Of a stretch of DNA of 64,000 bases, positions 1-10,133 are shown piece after piece (position 1 is the first letter of the stretch; every line of letters begins with the position of its first letter). A program made the translations under genes and the position numbers. A model generated the notes under the pieces. That model was not told the origin of the DNA and did no database searches. It was given only the letters and a program-made list of their open reading frames with translations. Source of the stretch: Mercurialis annua (taxonomy: Eukaryota > Streptophyta > Magnoliopsida > Malpighiales > Euphorbiaceae). The stretch is from contig NC_065575.1 in assembly GCF_937616625.2 (NCBI RefSeq), forward strand, positions 5,711,501 through 5,775,500. Reading direction: 5' to 3'.

Positions 1-1021
1 CAAGAGTTCTATAGATAATAGAATAGACTGACATCATGAGCAGCCAGTCTTGAGGTGGAAAATAATAATCTTGGATCTCAGAATATGATTGTAGGACTCC
101 AACAGTACAATCAATGAATAAGACGATTCGGGATGCATACTTTTCAAGTAAAAATATCTGCTCTGAGTATTGACAATTCTAGCAGTCTTGTAGACACGTG
201 CATAGAGTTGTCAGATACTAAAACTGAATTTCGCTTGTGCGTTCGTGGTTTTGGATATAATGAATTGGTTACAAGAAACAGTGTGTAGAGTTGTTACTCA
301 TGAAACAGTGTGTAGACGCTTACTGCTTTTGGTTGCGATATGAAGCATGGAGGAATAGCCAAAGATTAGGAAGGAAACTAGGAAAGAATCATGAATGTTC
401 TGTCGAGGTATCCATGATTGTTTTAGCTTGTATCTAATCTCCAAACATATTCCTTTTTCCATGACAACATTCTTTCAGGCAGATTCTGGTATATTATGGT
501 AGCTTTAGATACTTGTGATTAGCTTTTCACTTAAATTGATTTCATTAGGTGTTTAAACTCAAATTTAAATACCATCTCGTACTTGTTTCATTTATTTTTC
601 TCGGTAGAAATATAGAGTGATGGGGCTGGTTGAATGCATGGAGATGGATCATTGTATTGGATTAACAATTTCTTTTTGAACAAATATGTCTTGTTTACAT
701 TCCAGGACTTTGTTCAATTTGATCTACTTTCTTAATAAATCTAAAATATTTGTATTTCTTGACCTGGTGTAAGTGTATGCCAATAGAAAGTAAATAATAG
801 GCTACAAAGTGTGTGAGAAATCTCTCTACGACTTCAAGAATGTGCATAGATCATTTGCATGATAATTTTGTCTTTTAATAATATTAAATTTGCTCAACTA
901 AAAATTAAATTAGTCAGCATTCTTTATTTTAATTTTGCTTATCAATGACCAATTTTTTTTATATATGTGTATGCTAACTCTGTTTTATTTATGCCTTCTG
1001 TTTCATTCTGTGTTTCTTTAG

Positions 1022-4000
1022 GAGCGAGAAAAGGTCGGATTTTCAGATGATGGCTTCTCCGGGGTTCCAGTTTTCCAGGTTCCTATTTTAAATTTACTGG
1101 ACCAATTTTTTCATTTTTCCAGAGTTGTTTCATGTTTATGTCATTGGAACCGTGATGAATGTTGAGCATAACACGATTAGTTGCATAAGAATACTACTCA
1201 ACTCAACTTAACTACTTAGTCCCAAATTAGTTGGAATCGGCTGTATGGATATTTTTATTCCATTTGCACAATTTAGACCCAATTCTTCAATAATTATATA
1301 AGAATTGGAAAAATCTTCCATTACATAAATTAGTATGACTTGCAACAACAACGGGTCTTCTACTAGCTTTCGGAGCTGTCATAATTACACTATGTTAGTA
1401 TTTGATAATAGTTGATCTTTGATGCTTGGACATGATTGTATGCACGTTGATGAAAAACTAGAACTGAGGCCTTATCATTGACTTGGCAATTAGACTGCCA
1501 AACTATGTCCTTTTCATGTTTTCTAGAGCTTCTAGTAATTTAAGCTTCTTGTGCAATATGTTTTGTATCAAATAAGTCATTGTAGATCTGTAGGAATAGA
1601 GCAGAGACAACAGTGATCAAATTAACCAAGGTTTATTTTTTTAAATATGCTCCCATATTTACATTTTTTCATGTTTATACACCAAGCTGAAGTTATAGAT
1701 CAATTGACTTAATAAAAAGAAGCTCTGTGTGTGTTAAAAAAATTCCAATTTCAGATGCATTTTGTTATGATAGATGTAAGGTGCCATAATATATTCCTAT
1801 ATCTTAGCTTAAATTAAATATTAAATTAGTAAATAAATATAAGTCTTAGACTTATTTAGAAAGTAGTTTAATTTATTTCTTATCTAGTAATAGTATATGT
1901 TTTATTATTAAAATAGGATTCTTTTAGATACGTATTCTAATTAGGACTCTTTTAGATTACCTATTGTAATCACGAAAAGATTCTTCTCTATTTAAAGAGA
2001 AGGAATTTAGAATAATAAATCAATCAATAATTTCAGTTAAAGTTTGAAAAGAGAAAGTCTCTTGTTCATTAGAAATAGGTCGCTCGAAGAAAGGAGGAAA
2101 CAAAGGAAATCTAGCAGATTTCCCGGCGAACAGACCCGTGACGAGATCCTATTTGCGGGACCATAACTCGAGATCCTATTTGCGGGACCATAACAATTTG
2201 GTATCAGAGCCGGTCGTCATGGCTGATCAGAACCAATTAGCAAGCAAAGTCGAAGATTTAGAACAGAGAGTGAGTCAGGAGATTCGCGAATTACGCGAGA
2301 GTGTCAAGGCAATACAACAGATGTTGGAGTTACAATTTTCAGTCAAAGAAAAGGGGCAGATTAGTGAGGCTCGGTCAGGTTGCAATATCCAAAAGATAAG
2401 TGGAGAAGAACAGCCAGCAAATCACTGTGGAACAGCAATTGTTCCAAAATACTCCAAGCTGGAATTTCCTTCAGATAATGGAACAGAGAAACCTTTGATT
2501 TATGTGGAGATACAAGATCCCCCAAATCTGGCTGTGGCTGTGAATTTAGCGCGAGCTAGTGAAAGAAAAATACAATTCAACTATGGAAGCATCAGTGTAG
2601 GGCGATCTCCAATCGCATGGGCAGTCCCATCTTCATCAACTTGCCAAGAAAAAAAAACACAAGGCGAGAATTTTGAATCAGCTCCCAACATAGGAAGTGA
2701 GATTGTTACTCCACCAATTAAGCTTTTGACGAAAGCTGAGATGTCAGATCGAAGAGCAAGAGGACGATGTTTTAATTGTGATGCACTTTACTCTTCAGGA
2801 AACATTTTTCCCTTTTATTATACGACCCGGAGGAAGAGGAAACCACCTGATTGGTTAGATCAGAGCTTGAGGACAAGCTCTTAGTCCAAGAAGGGAGTAA
2901 TGTTATGATAGATGTAAGGTGCCATAATATATTCCTATATCTTAGCTTAAATTAAATATTAAATTAGTAAATAAATATAAGTCTTAGACTTATTTAGAAA
3001 GTAGTTTAATTTATTTCTTATCTAGTAATAGTATATGTTTTATTATTAAAATAGGATTCTTTTAGATACGTATTCTAATTAGGACTCTTTTAGATTACCT
3101 ATTGTAATCACGAAAAGATTCTTCTCTATTTAAAGAGAAGGAATTTAGAATAATAAATCAATCAATAATTTCAGTTAAAGTTTGAAAAGAGAAAGTCTCT
3201 TGTTCATTAGAAATAGGTCGCTCGAAGAAAGGAGGAAACAAAGGAAATCTAGCAGATTTCCCGGCGAACAGACCCGTGACGAGATCCTATTTGCGGGACC
3301 ATAACAATTTGGTATCGGAGCCGGTCGTCATGGCTGATCAGAACCAATTAGCAAGCAAAGTCGAAGATTTAGAACAGAGAGTGAGTCAGGAGATTCGCGA
3401 ATTACGCGAGAGTGTCAAGGCAATACAACAGATGTTGGAGTTACAATTTTCAGTCAAAGAAAAGGGGCAGATTAGTGAGGCTCGGTCAGGTTGCAATATC
3501 CAAAAGATAAGTGGAGAAGAACAGCCAGCAAATCACTGTGGAACAGCAATTGTTCCAAAATACTCCAAGCTGGAATTTCCTTCAGATAATGGAACAGAGA
3601 AACCTTTGATTTATGTGGAGATACAAGATCCCCCAAATCTGGCTGTGGCTGTGAATTTAGCGCGAGCTAGTGAAAGAAAAATACAATTCAACTATGGAAG
3701 CATCAGTGTAGGGCGATCTCCAATCGCATGGGCAGTCCCATCTTCATCAACTTGCCAAGAAAAAAAAACACAAGGCGAGAATTTTGAATCAGCTCCCAAC
3801 ATAGGAAGTGAGATTGTTACTCCACCAATTAAGCTTTTGACGAAAGCTGAGATGTCAGATCGAAGAGCAAGAGGACGATGTTTTAATTGTGATGCACTTT
3901 ACTCTTCAGGAAACATTTTTCCCTTTTATTATACGACCCGGAGGAAGAGGAAACCACCTGATTGGTTAGATCAGAGCTTGAGGACAAGCTCTTAGTCCAA

Positions 4001-6310
4001 GAAGGGAGTAATGTTATGATAGATGTAAGGTGCCATAATATATTCCTATATCTTAGCTTAAATTAAATATTAAATTAGTAAATAAATATAAGTCTTAGAC
4101 TTATTTAGAAAGTAGTTTAATTTATTTCTTATCTAGTAATAGTATATGTTTTATTATTAAAATAGGATTCTTTTATGATAATAATTATATTTGAAAGCTT
4201 AGTGAAAATGTCATCTATTTATATATATTGTTTCTGAAAGCATATAACTGAACTCAACTAAAGTTACGTTTCAATTTTAAAGTATTTCAAAAATGACTTT
4301 GGAAAGGATCATTTGAGGCTTGTGATCTGATTACACTTGCTAACCTCCTCAGACTTTCTCTCTTGTGAATTTTTTATGGTATGACTATCTGTGTTCAGTG
4401 AGTTTGGGTTTTCATTCAGCTCAGTTTGTTTCATTTCCACAATGAGAAGAACACTAAAGATATTAGAAAGACATCTGTAAAGGGAATAGAAAAGGGCAAG
4501 CTACAAAGTATTTTGAAATAAAGACAAATGAAATAATAGCTGCGGGTGTCTATTATTTTCAGGAATAAGTGGAGAGAAGTGGATCTCTTGAAATTCTGTT
4601 GATGTTTCTTTTTTTCCTTCTATATTTTTTCTGCTGTTTTGTTTATGAAAGATTTCTGTAAAAGTATTCAGTTCACCTTCCTTGACGAAGTGTGAATTTC
4701 TAGCTCAAAATTTTATCAAAAATCAGGTCTAACTGAGCTCATCTATAAGTTGTCTCCTAAGCTGGCCAAAAACTTATCGGGTTAAGATTATACTTCCGCC
4801 AGAAGTTTACGCATCAATACCCCCTTTTCCTAATTGATAAAATTAAAAAGCCTTGGATACCAATGAGATTTTAACTGAAGTACTTTATTTCTTTGATCAG
4901 TAATCTTGAAGATATGGATAGAAAAGCTTAGTGGCTTCTGGCCTGTGGTAAAGTATTGAACTTTATCCAATTGCATTATGTTTGTGTAGCATTGAGGTTA
5001 AAACCTCTCTTTTTTGTTCTTTCTAAAAGCACTCTATTTAAAAATTTGGCATAACATTTTAAAGTTATGTCTGATATCTACTTTCAAATAAGTTTTTAAT
5101 AGCTTCTATTTTACATTTCTGAGATGAATTTTTTTCACAATACAGCTACAGTAATAATACCAAATATTGCATGAAAAATCAACTATTTTTATTTTGTGAT
5201 TTGCATGTGCTTGAGCTTCCTTTAATTAACAAATTAGTCCTTAATGCCTCTAGTTGTTGAAGAGAGAGCTTCCCAACTCATAAAGCCAAGTGTTTTTTGT
5301 TCAACAACTTTCAGTAATATGATTTGAAGATCAATTATATTCTCTTTGGGATTGACACGAGCTTGTGTTTGCTAATTGCTATCATTACTTTAAGGATTCT
5401 GTTGTCTTGAGTACTCTTTATCATTTGGTCTCCCTTAGTAATTTGAATTTTTTTTTCTTGATCATATGAATAGTTTCTCTTAGCTTATGATGCACTTGGC
5501 TAATTTCAAATCTCAACATAGATTGTGCATCAGAGTTGATTGTGTTAGATCATTACTTGGGGTTTTTGGCTTATATTTTAATACTTTTGGTGCTCACCTA
5601 AGTATTTAATGTATAATCTGCATTTAACTAGCCCTTGGAGGTCGTAGGGGATTCAATTTGCTGCATGTCACCCTGGCTCTATAGAGTTGGGCACTTGCTT
5701 CAAACTTTCTTAAAAGTTATATTTTCAGGTTTAACTCTCTAAATGTTTTGAATTTCAGTCGAGAAGCTTGGTATTGAGAAGTCAAAACAAAAGTTATCGT
5801 CCGGTATTCTTTAGAAAGGTTAGTACAGAAGACTGGCCTTCTTGCATCAGTTTTTTAGTCGATCATGATGGTCCATAAACATTTCTTATTGGTGCAGGAG
5901 GATCTAGAAAAATCTCTCATGCGAGCTTCAAGCGACCAAAAGAAGTTAAATCCTGCATTTAGGCAGGGGGATATACAGGTTTGCCTATCGATGTCCATTG
6001 CTGGTAAATATTATCTTCTTTACGAATTACGACTTATTTTCCTCTGTTTTACAGGTTGCTGTTTTTGAAGAAATAATCAAGTCTATGAAGGTACGGAGCT
6101 GTCTACCGAATGTTTATCTTTCTGAATTATTCTGCTTTGAGATCTCTTTCCTTTCATCTTCTATGTGTATTATGTGGGAAATTTGATTTTGAAAAGCTAA
6201 ACCAAGTATTAAGTGTCGATCTTTTGCAGGAGGGTTCTGCTTCGACGTGGGATGATGTCGTATTTATTCCTCCTGGTTTTGATGTTTCAACTGTTCCTCC
6301 CCAGCAATAG
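1022..6310 (+). CDS. Tic22-like family protein, 3' part (5' exons outside window)
   Basis: Five exons join in frame: 1022-1078, 5759-5818, 5898-5978, 6055-6090 and 6230-6310 (TAG). Every junction has AG/GT borders and all exon lengths are multiples of three. The readable C-terminal part is 104 residues. It begins EREKVGFSDDGFSGVPVFQ, continues with RSQNKSYRPVFFRKEDLE, and ends with DDVVFIPPGFDVSTVPPQQ. The order 'GVPVF, then RPVFFRKEDLE, then VAVFEEIIKSMK' resembles plant Tic22-like proteins, which are linked to preprotein import at the chloroplast inner envelope. I assign the family from memory of its motifs, so the name is less certain than the exon structure. The transit peptide and first part of the domain must lie upstream of position 1. 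The intron 1079-5758 is enlarged by a retroelement array in the same orientation as the gene. Nothing exon-like was seen in 1-1021. Confidence 0.65.
1763..2195 (+). repeat. LTR copy 1 of the intronic element (with internal 27-bp duplication)
   Basis: It begins TGTTATGATAG and ends GGGACCATAACA. Its last part holds a 27-bp tandem duplication of the segment GAGATCCTATTTGCGGGACC plus flanking bases, which copy 2 lacks. This explains why the first period is 1,138 bp and the second 1,111 bp. Confidence 0.88.
2199..2210 (+). other. Primer binding site (initiator Met tRNA type), unit 1
   Basis: TGGTATCAGAGC, the standard plant retrotransposon primer site complementary to the 3' end of tRNA-iMet, lies three bases after the LTR end. 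Confidence 0.85.
2219..2884 (+). CDS. Truncated gag-like ORF, unit 1
   Basis: I chose the ATG at 2219 (MADQNQLASKVEDLEQ) because it lies just after the primer site; the reading frame is open further upstream into the LTR. The N-terminal 50 residues are heptad-rich and likely coiled coil. Near the C-terminus AEMSDRRARGRCFNCDALYS matches the start of the zinc knuckle of chromovirus-type gag (ERRAKGLCFNCDE), but only the first two Cys are present. After that the frame reads RRKRKPPDWL and stops, which resembles the extreme end of pol. The ORF therefore looks like an internal-deletion product joining gag to the pol terminus. It has no enzymatic domain and is probably not functional alone. Confidence 0.7.
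   Translation: MADQNQLASKVEDLEQRVSQEIRELRESVKAIQQMLELQFSVKEKGQISEARSGCNIQKISGEEQPANHCGTAIVPKYSKLEFPSDNGTEKPLIYVEIQDPPNLAVAVNLARASERKIQFNYGSISVGRSPIAWAVPSSSTCQEKKTQGENFESAPNIGSEIVTPPIKLLTKAEMSDRRARGRCFNCDALYSSGNIFPFYYTTRRKRKPPDWLDQSLRTSS
2901..3306 (+). repeat. LTR copy 2 of the intronic element (shared middle LTR)
   Basis: A 406-bp copy from TGTTATGATAG to CATAACA, preceded by the purine tract at 2889-2900 and followed by a mutated primer site. It serves both as 3' LTR of the first unit and 5' LTR of the second. Confidence 0.88.
3310..3321 (+). other. Primer binding site, unit 2, one base changed
   Basis: TGGTATCGGAGC differs from the unit-1 site by A to G at the eighth base. Confidence 0.75.
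3330..3995 (+). CDS. Truncated gag-like ORF, unit 2
   Basis: The predicted protein is identical to the unit-1 ORF from MADQNQ to the stop, including the half zinc knuckle CFNC and the RRKRKPPDWL tail. Identity over the whole internal region means the duplication is recent or has been homogenised. Confidence 0.7.
   Translation: MADQNQLASKVEDLEQRVSQEIRELRESVKAIQQMLELQFSVKEKGQISEARSGCNIQKISGEEQPANHCGTAIVPKYSKLEFPSDNGTEKPLIYVEIQDPPNLAVAVNLARASERKIQFNYGSISVGRSPIAWAVPSSSTCQEKKTQGENFESAPNIGSEIVTPPIKLLTKAEMSDRRARGRCFNCDALYSSGNIFPFYYTTRRKRKPPDWLDQSLRTSS
4012..4175 (+). repeat. LTR copy 3, truncated
   Basis: Matches the first 164 bp of the other LTRs and then diverges abruptly (TTTTAG becomes TTTTAT), so only part of U3 remains. 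Deletion during or after array formation is the simplest explanation. Confidence 0.85.
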
Positions 6311-7107
6311 GCTGTTGCAAAATGAGTAGGTTGATAGACTTTTTCGGATGGTCACTTTAGTAGTATGTAGTTATTTCAAAAGCAGTTTAATCTAAATCTG
6401 CAACTTCATTTTGATTTTAGTTACTCTCTTCTCACTGCACCTCTGTTTCAATTTTCAGTATGCAATATCATTTTCTTTTGTTCTCCTGTGTGCAAATTAA
6501 ACCAAAAAACTACGTTTTTAATTACCCGTCTTCAAAATTTGTCTTGTTGATTAGCACGGGAAATTCTACAGTAACTTTGTTTTAATGTTATTTGTTTATT
6601 TAATTAGTGGATGAAAGGGAATGGTGTGATTAGTTGAATTGTTGTTTTCTAACCTTTTGTTTTGTTTATGAGCTACCAGATTTTGATATACTTTTATTTG
6701 TATTTCTGTAATTCTATATATTTTTGTAGTTGTGCAATATTAATTTGCAATTTCACTGTGATTTTCTTTTAAAAATAATATCTATAATTTTGCATATTTT
6801 TGCAGTTTTGCATACTGTTCCTGTAATTGTGTTAAATATTTTTTCTTTCAGTTTTGTATATAATTATTTTTCGTAGTTTTGTAATTTTTTTATAATATTT
6901 CTTTGATTTTTCTGTACTTCTGCATAAATTTTTGCTAAAGAGATTTAAATTGTTTATATGGTTGAGCATTTCGGCCATAAATATTTTATTATTTTCTGCA
7001 GTTTTGCTATAATTTGAGTTCAAATATATATTGATCTATATTTTCTTTTTGGTTTATTTATGATTAATTTTCAACTGATTGTTTTTGTTGCAATTGTAAC
7101 TTCATTG
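6311..7107. other. AT-rich downstream region of the Tic22-like gene, no gene seen
   Basis: Contains the likely 3' UTR and then T-rich sequence with repeated phrases such as 'tttctgtagttttgc' (about 6690-7010) that look like a decayed short-period repeat. No coding signal. Confidence 0.6.
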
Positions 7108-7116
7108 TATTAGTTT

Positions 7117-7426
7117 GGGATAATGTCATAAAAATTCACAAACTTTACAAGTTTTCTCAATTTAATCACGTTCTTTAAAAATTTTCATAAATATACACAA
7201 ACTTTCATTTTTTTTTCCAAATTCATACACGATGCTGACGTGGTACTCATTCATTGGTGCAATTTGCTGAGGTGTAAGTCATTTTTAACCAATGAGTGAG
7301 TGACACGTCAGCACCATGTATGAATATGAGAAAAAATGAAAGTTGATGTATGTTTATGAGAAGTTTTAAAAACGTGATTAAATTGAGAAAACGTGTAAAT
7401 TTGGTGAATTTTTATGACATTAACCC
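7117..7426. mobile_element. MITE with long inverted arms and 9-bp TSD (MULE type)
   Basis: The arms are inverted repeats of well over 100 bp. The left begins GGGATAATGTCATAAAAATT; the right end read in reverse is GGGTTAATGTCATAAAAATT. A perfect 9-bp direct repeat TATTAGTTT flanks it at 7108-7116 and 7427-7435. Nine-base duplications and long terminal inverted repeats are typical of Mutator-like elements. There is no coding capacity, so it is non-autonomous. Confidence 0.88.
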
Positions 7427-7799
7427 TATTAGTTTTAAAATTCTTTTTATGACGGAATTAAATTTTCTTCTGATTCTTCAAAGATTTACACTATTAAAAT
7501 CTAAATATTTATGCTTTTTAGCAATTACGATCAAACTTTTAAATTTTCAAATTATGTTATAATTTGAAAGGTTTGTTGCAATGTGCTCAAAAAAATTTAC
7601 TTTTTAAATTCAAATACTTTCGTTCTGTATAGATTATAACCAAATTTTAAAAATATTATCTAACTTTTAAAAATGGTTGCCATGAAAATTTAGTCTCAAT
7701 TCTAAATATGTTTGCTAAATTATTATTATTTTTTCATTTTCACTAAAAAATTCTCTTTCATTTTCAATAGTCTAGAAAAGTATAATTTTATTTTAATTT

Positions 7800-8165
7800 G
7801 GTAAAAAATCTTTTAAAAAAACACACCCACATCTTAGCTACTTTTCAATTATACTCTGACCTTGTAAAATTGCTAAGTTTGTTCAAATTTTTATCTTTCA
7901 CTTTCAATTGTATCCCTAGTACTAAATTGACCTCTATTCCATTAAAAAAAAGTTTATATAAATCATCCATCTTAAAAAAAAATTGAGTGGAGAATAGTTC
8001 AAATAAGTCCTTCATAAGGATTTTTCTTGAATTTTTTTCGAGTAAAAAGAGTCCAATTTACAAAATTAGGAACACTTGAAAGTGAAAGGTAAAATTGACG
8101 ATTTTAAAAGGTTGGATTATAATTGAAAAAGGGTTAAAAAGTCGGTAGTTTTTAGGATGTTTTTC
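7800..8165. repeat. Degenerate inverted-repeat element related to the MITE at 16366
   Basis: The two ends are imperfect inverted complements. The reversed right end has the phrases 'gactttttaacccttttcaattata' and 'aatcgtcaattttacc' in the same order as the arm of the 16366-16869 element. Boundaries are approximate and no target duplication is clear. Confidence 0.5.
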
Positions 8166-8837
8166 TTTTTATTTAAAGTAAATTTTTGTTTCTTTATAAT
8201 ACAAAATAATGTCATGGTTATATTATGTTGACCTGATAAATACGTGCATCGAAATTGAAATCATTTTATATGCATTTAATTATTAGTAAATCATGTGATA
8301 AGATGTCAAATAGTTTAAAAAATTTACGTGGTTAAACAGTTATACGTACATCAACAATAAATGAATAAATCTAATTCGTCGAATAAAAAAGATAACAAAA
8401 TATTTGGAGGAACTCTAGAAGGCAAAGATAAAGATACCACATGATATCTTATGAAGGTTGAGAGAGTCATTTACAACTAAAATTATTAGGGAAGTACGAA
8501 AATCTCCATCTATTATATTTTTGAGCAAATTATTCTAAGGTCTCTCACGTGTTTCATAATTCACACGTGTGTCATAATTAACAGTTTGATATTTTTTATT
8601 TGATCCTTTGTTCGCCCTTAATTATCAGGAACTAAATAAAAAATAAAATTCTGTTAAAGACTCATCAACAGTTTACCAAGATCGTACGATCAAATTTTAC
8701 CGCTGGTGCCAAAATTCTTCACTTTTCCAAATAATAATAATAAAAAAATGGTTAAATTAGTTATATGTTTATTTGTACTTTTGGTTTGTACGAACGTCTG
8801 ATCCTTATCCAAAGAGTTGATGGAACATTGTGAAAAA

Positions 8838-8935
8838 CTTGCAAAATTTCAGATCTCAGCATACGCGAAAGGGATGTACGAACTTCCCTAACCCATACCT
8901 CCCATCATTCTCGGACCTCATTTTCTTGCCATCCA
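8838..8935. repeat. Unexplained conserved segment, copy A
   Basis: About 100 bp that aligns with 11150-11260. The shared core reads approximately CTAACCCAT, then TCC and CCATCATT, then GG-CCTCA--TTCTT. Both copies also share an upstream 'aactt-caaaat' and a short imperfect hairpin before the core. No ORF is shared on either strand. Confidence 0.45.
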
Positions 8936-9205
8936 AACATATTCTATTAATTCCATGCCTATTTACTTCATTTTCATTTTAGATCATAAATTATTTTTAT
9001 TGAATGTATCATTTAATTTATTTATTTTTAAAAGTTAGATTATATTATATTGATGTAAGCATGCAGACCAACTGATATAAAAAATTTAAAACTAGAATAA
9101 AGCAAAATAATTGATCTATTCAAAATGAAACTACAAATAGAAATCTCAAAATGAAAGTTTGGTAACATATTAATTGTGAAACCCAGTGATGAAAAATATG
9201 TGAGC

Positions 9206-9413
9206 CCTTACTATGTCTGGACCTGATAAAAAATTTCGTGTTGAGTCAAATTAAACCGTAGGCTCCATTTTTAATGGTGTCCTTCCGTTAAATCTTTTAA
9301 GTTTCAGCCTTACGACCATATTTTTTTCGGAGTTTAAAGACTTTAATTTCTCATAAGGTGCCGGCGGAATTCTAAAAAACAACATCCGTCGATTCCTGGT
9401 CGGCATCTCTATG
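9206..9413 (-). pseudogene. Nuclear 18S rRNA gene fragment (rDNA pseudogene)
   Basis: The plus strand reads as the complement of the central part of nuclear 18S rRNA: landmarks are ACTATGTCTGGACCTG, GTGTTGAGTCAAATTAA, TTTAAGTTTCAGCCTT, TTTCTCATAAGGTGCCGGCG and CCTGGTCGGCATC, in the expected order. Compared with the functional sequence as I remember it, most changes on this strand are C to T (for example the C-rich run before CGGAA has become T-rich), which fits decay of methylated cytosines. The fragment is flanked by the 15-bp direct repeat GAAAAATATGTGAGC at 9191-9205 and 9414-9428. It is only about 208 bp and is surely not functional. Confidence 0.88.
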
Positions 9414-9902
9414 GAAAAATATGTGAGCTCACACTTACATCTATAGCTAGATCAATAATTAGATTTAGGTGTTTTTGAGTTTAGTTGGTGGCATTTAATA
9501 ACTAAAAAACTCTTATAAGGTTGTTGTAATGTTTAGTTCAAATATCGTGGTTAGAATTGAGACTCTTTATAATTGATTTATTTCATCTGGTAAAATTTCA
9601 TTTTTCGACAAAAAAAAAATCTTTGAAACCTACTAGTTCTTTTTTTTTGATTAATTTGTTTACTAGTTAGTTTATAAATACATTTTATTAGAAAATATTT
9701 ATGAGTTGTTGAAACCTACCAGTTTAATATTTGATTAATTTTTAGTTTATTTATTGCAGTATCAAAAGTAGAAGATATTTGGTTGATTTGCATGGTACCT
9801 ATAAATATTAAGGAGTTGTAAGCGAGCTGATAGATTCATGGAACATTGCTGAGGGAAGAGACATTACTTATAAATGAAGTGGACCTTTTCTTTTATTTTC
9901 TC

Positions 9903-10124
9903 GAGAAATTCTTATGTAGACTCGGTCTACCACGTCATCCATAAACTAACCTATCACATTATGACACGTTATTAAAGTGATGGCAATCTTGTAAATTCGT
10001 TTTTTACTTATTTACATTTTTGAATAGTAATATTACAAGATTGCCATCATTTTAATGACGTGTCATAATATGATAGGTTAGTCTATGGATGACGTGGTAG
10101 ACCGAGTCTACCTAAGAATTTCTC
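9903..10124. mobile_element. MITE with near-perfect ~95-bp arms and 9-bp TSD (MULE type)
   Basis: The left arm GAGAAATTCTTATGTAGACT and its continuation through CACGTCATCC is mirrored at the right end (CCTAAGAATTTCTC). A perfect 9-bp direct repeat TATTTTCTC lies at 9894-9902 and 10125-10133. Both arms also share the inner phrase 'attacaagattgccatca'-like sequence, so the 222-bp element can fold almost completely on itself. Non-coding. Confidence 0.9.
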
Positions 10125-10133
10125 TATTTTCTC

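Larger units (their letters stand above)
1763..4175 (+). mobile_element. Tandem array of a non-autonomous Ty3/gypsy-like LTR element (LTR-int-LTR-int-partial LTR)
   Basis: Three LTR copies (1763-2195, 2901-3306, 4012-4175) separate two nearly identical internal regions of about 705 bp. The LTR runs TGTTATG...CATAACA, a 7-bp terminal inverted repeat. Each internal region starts 3 bp after the LTR with an initiator-Met-tRNA-type primer binding site and ends with a purine tract (AAGAAGGGAGTAA) directly before the next TGTTATG. The internal region codes for the start of a gag protein, then jumps to a short stretch resembling the end of pol, so almost all of pol is missing. The third LTR stops within U3 at about 4175 and no matching target duplication can be recognised. 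The array lies in an intron of the Tic22-like gene, same strand. Confidence 0.88.

Noticed and set aside
8870..8910. miR482/2118-like miRNA gene
   Set aside because: The phrase CCCATACCTCCCATC is only loosely similar, and no complementary arm able to form a proper precursor was found within about 200 bp.
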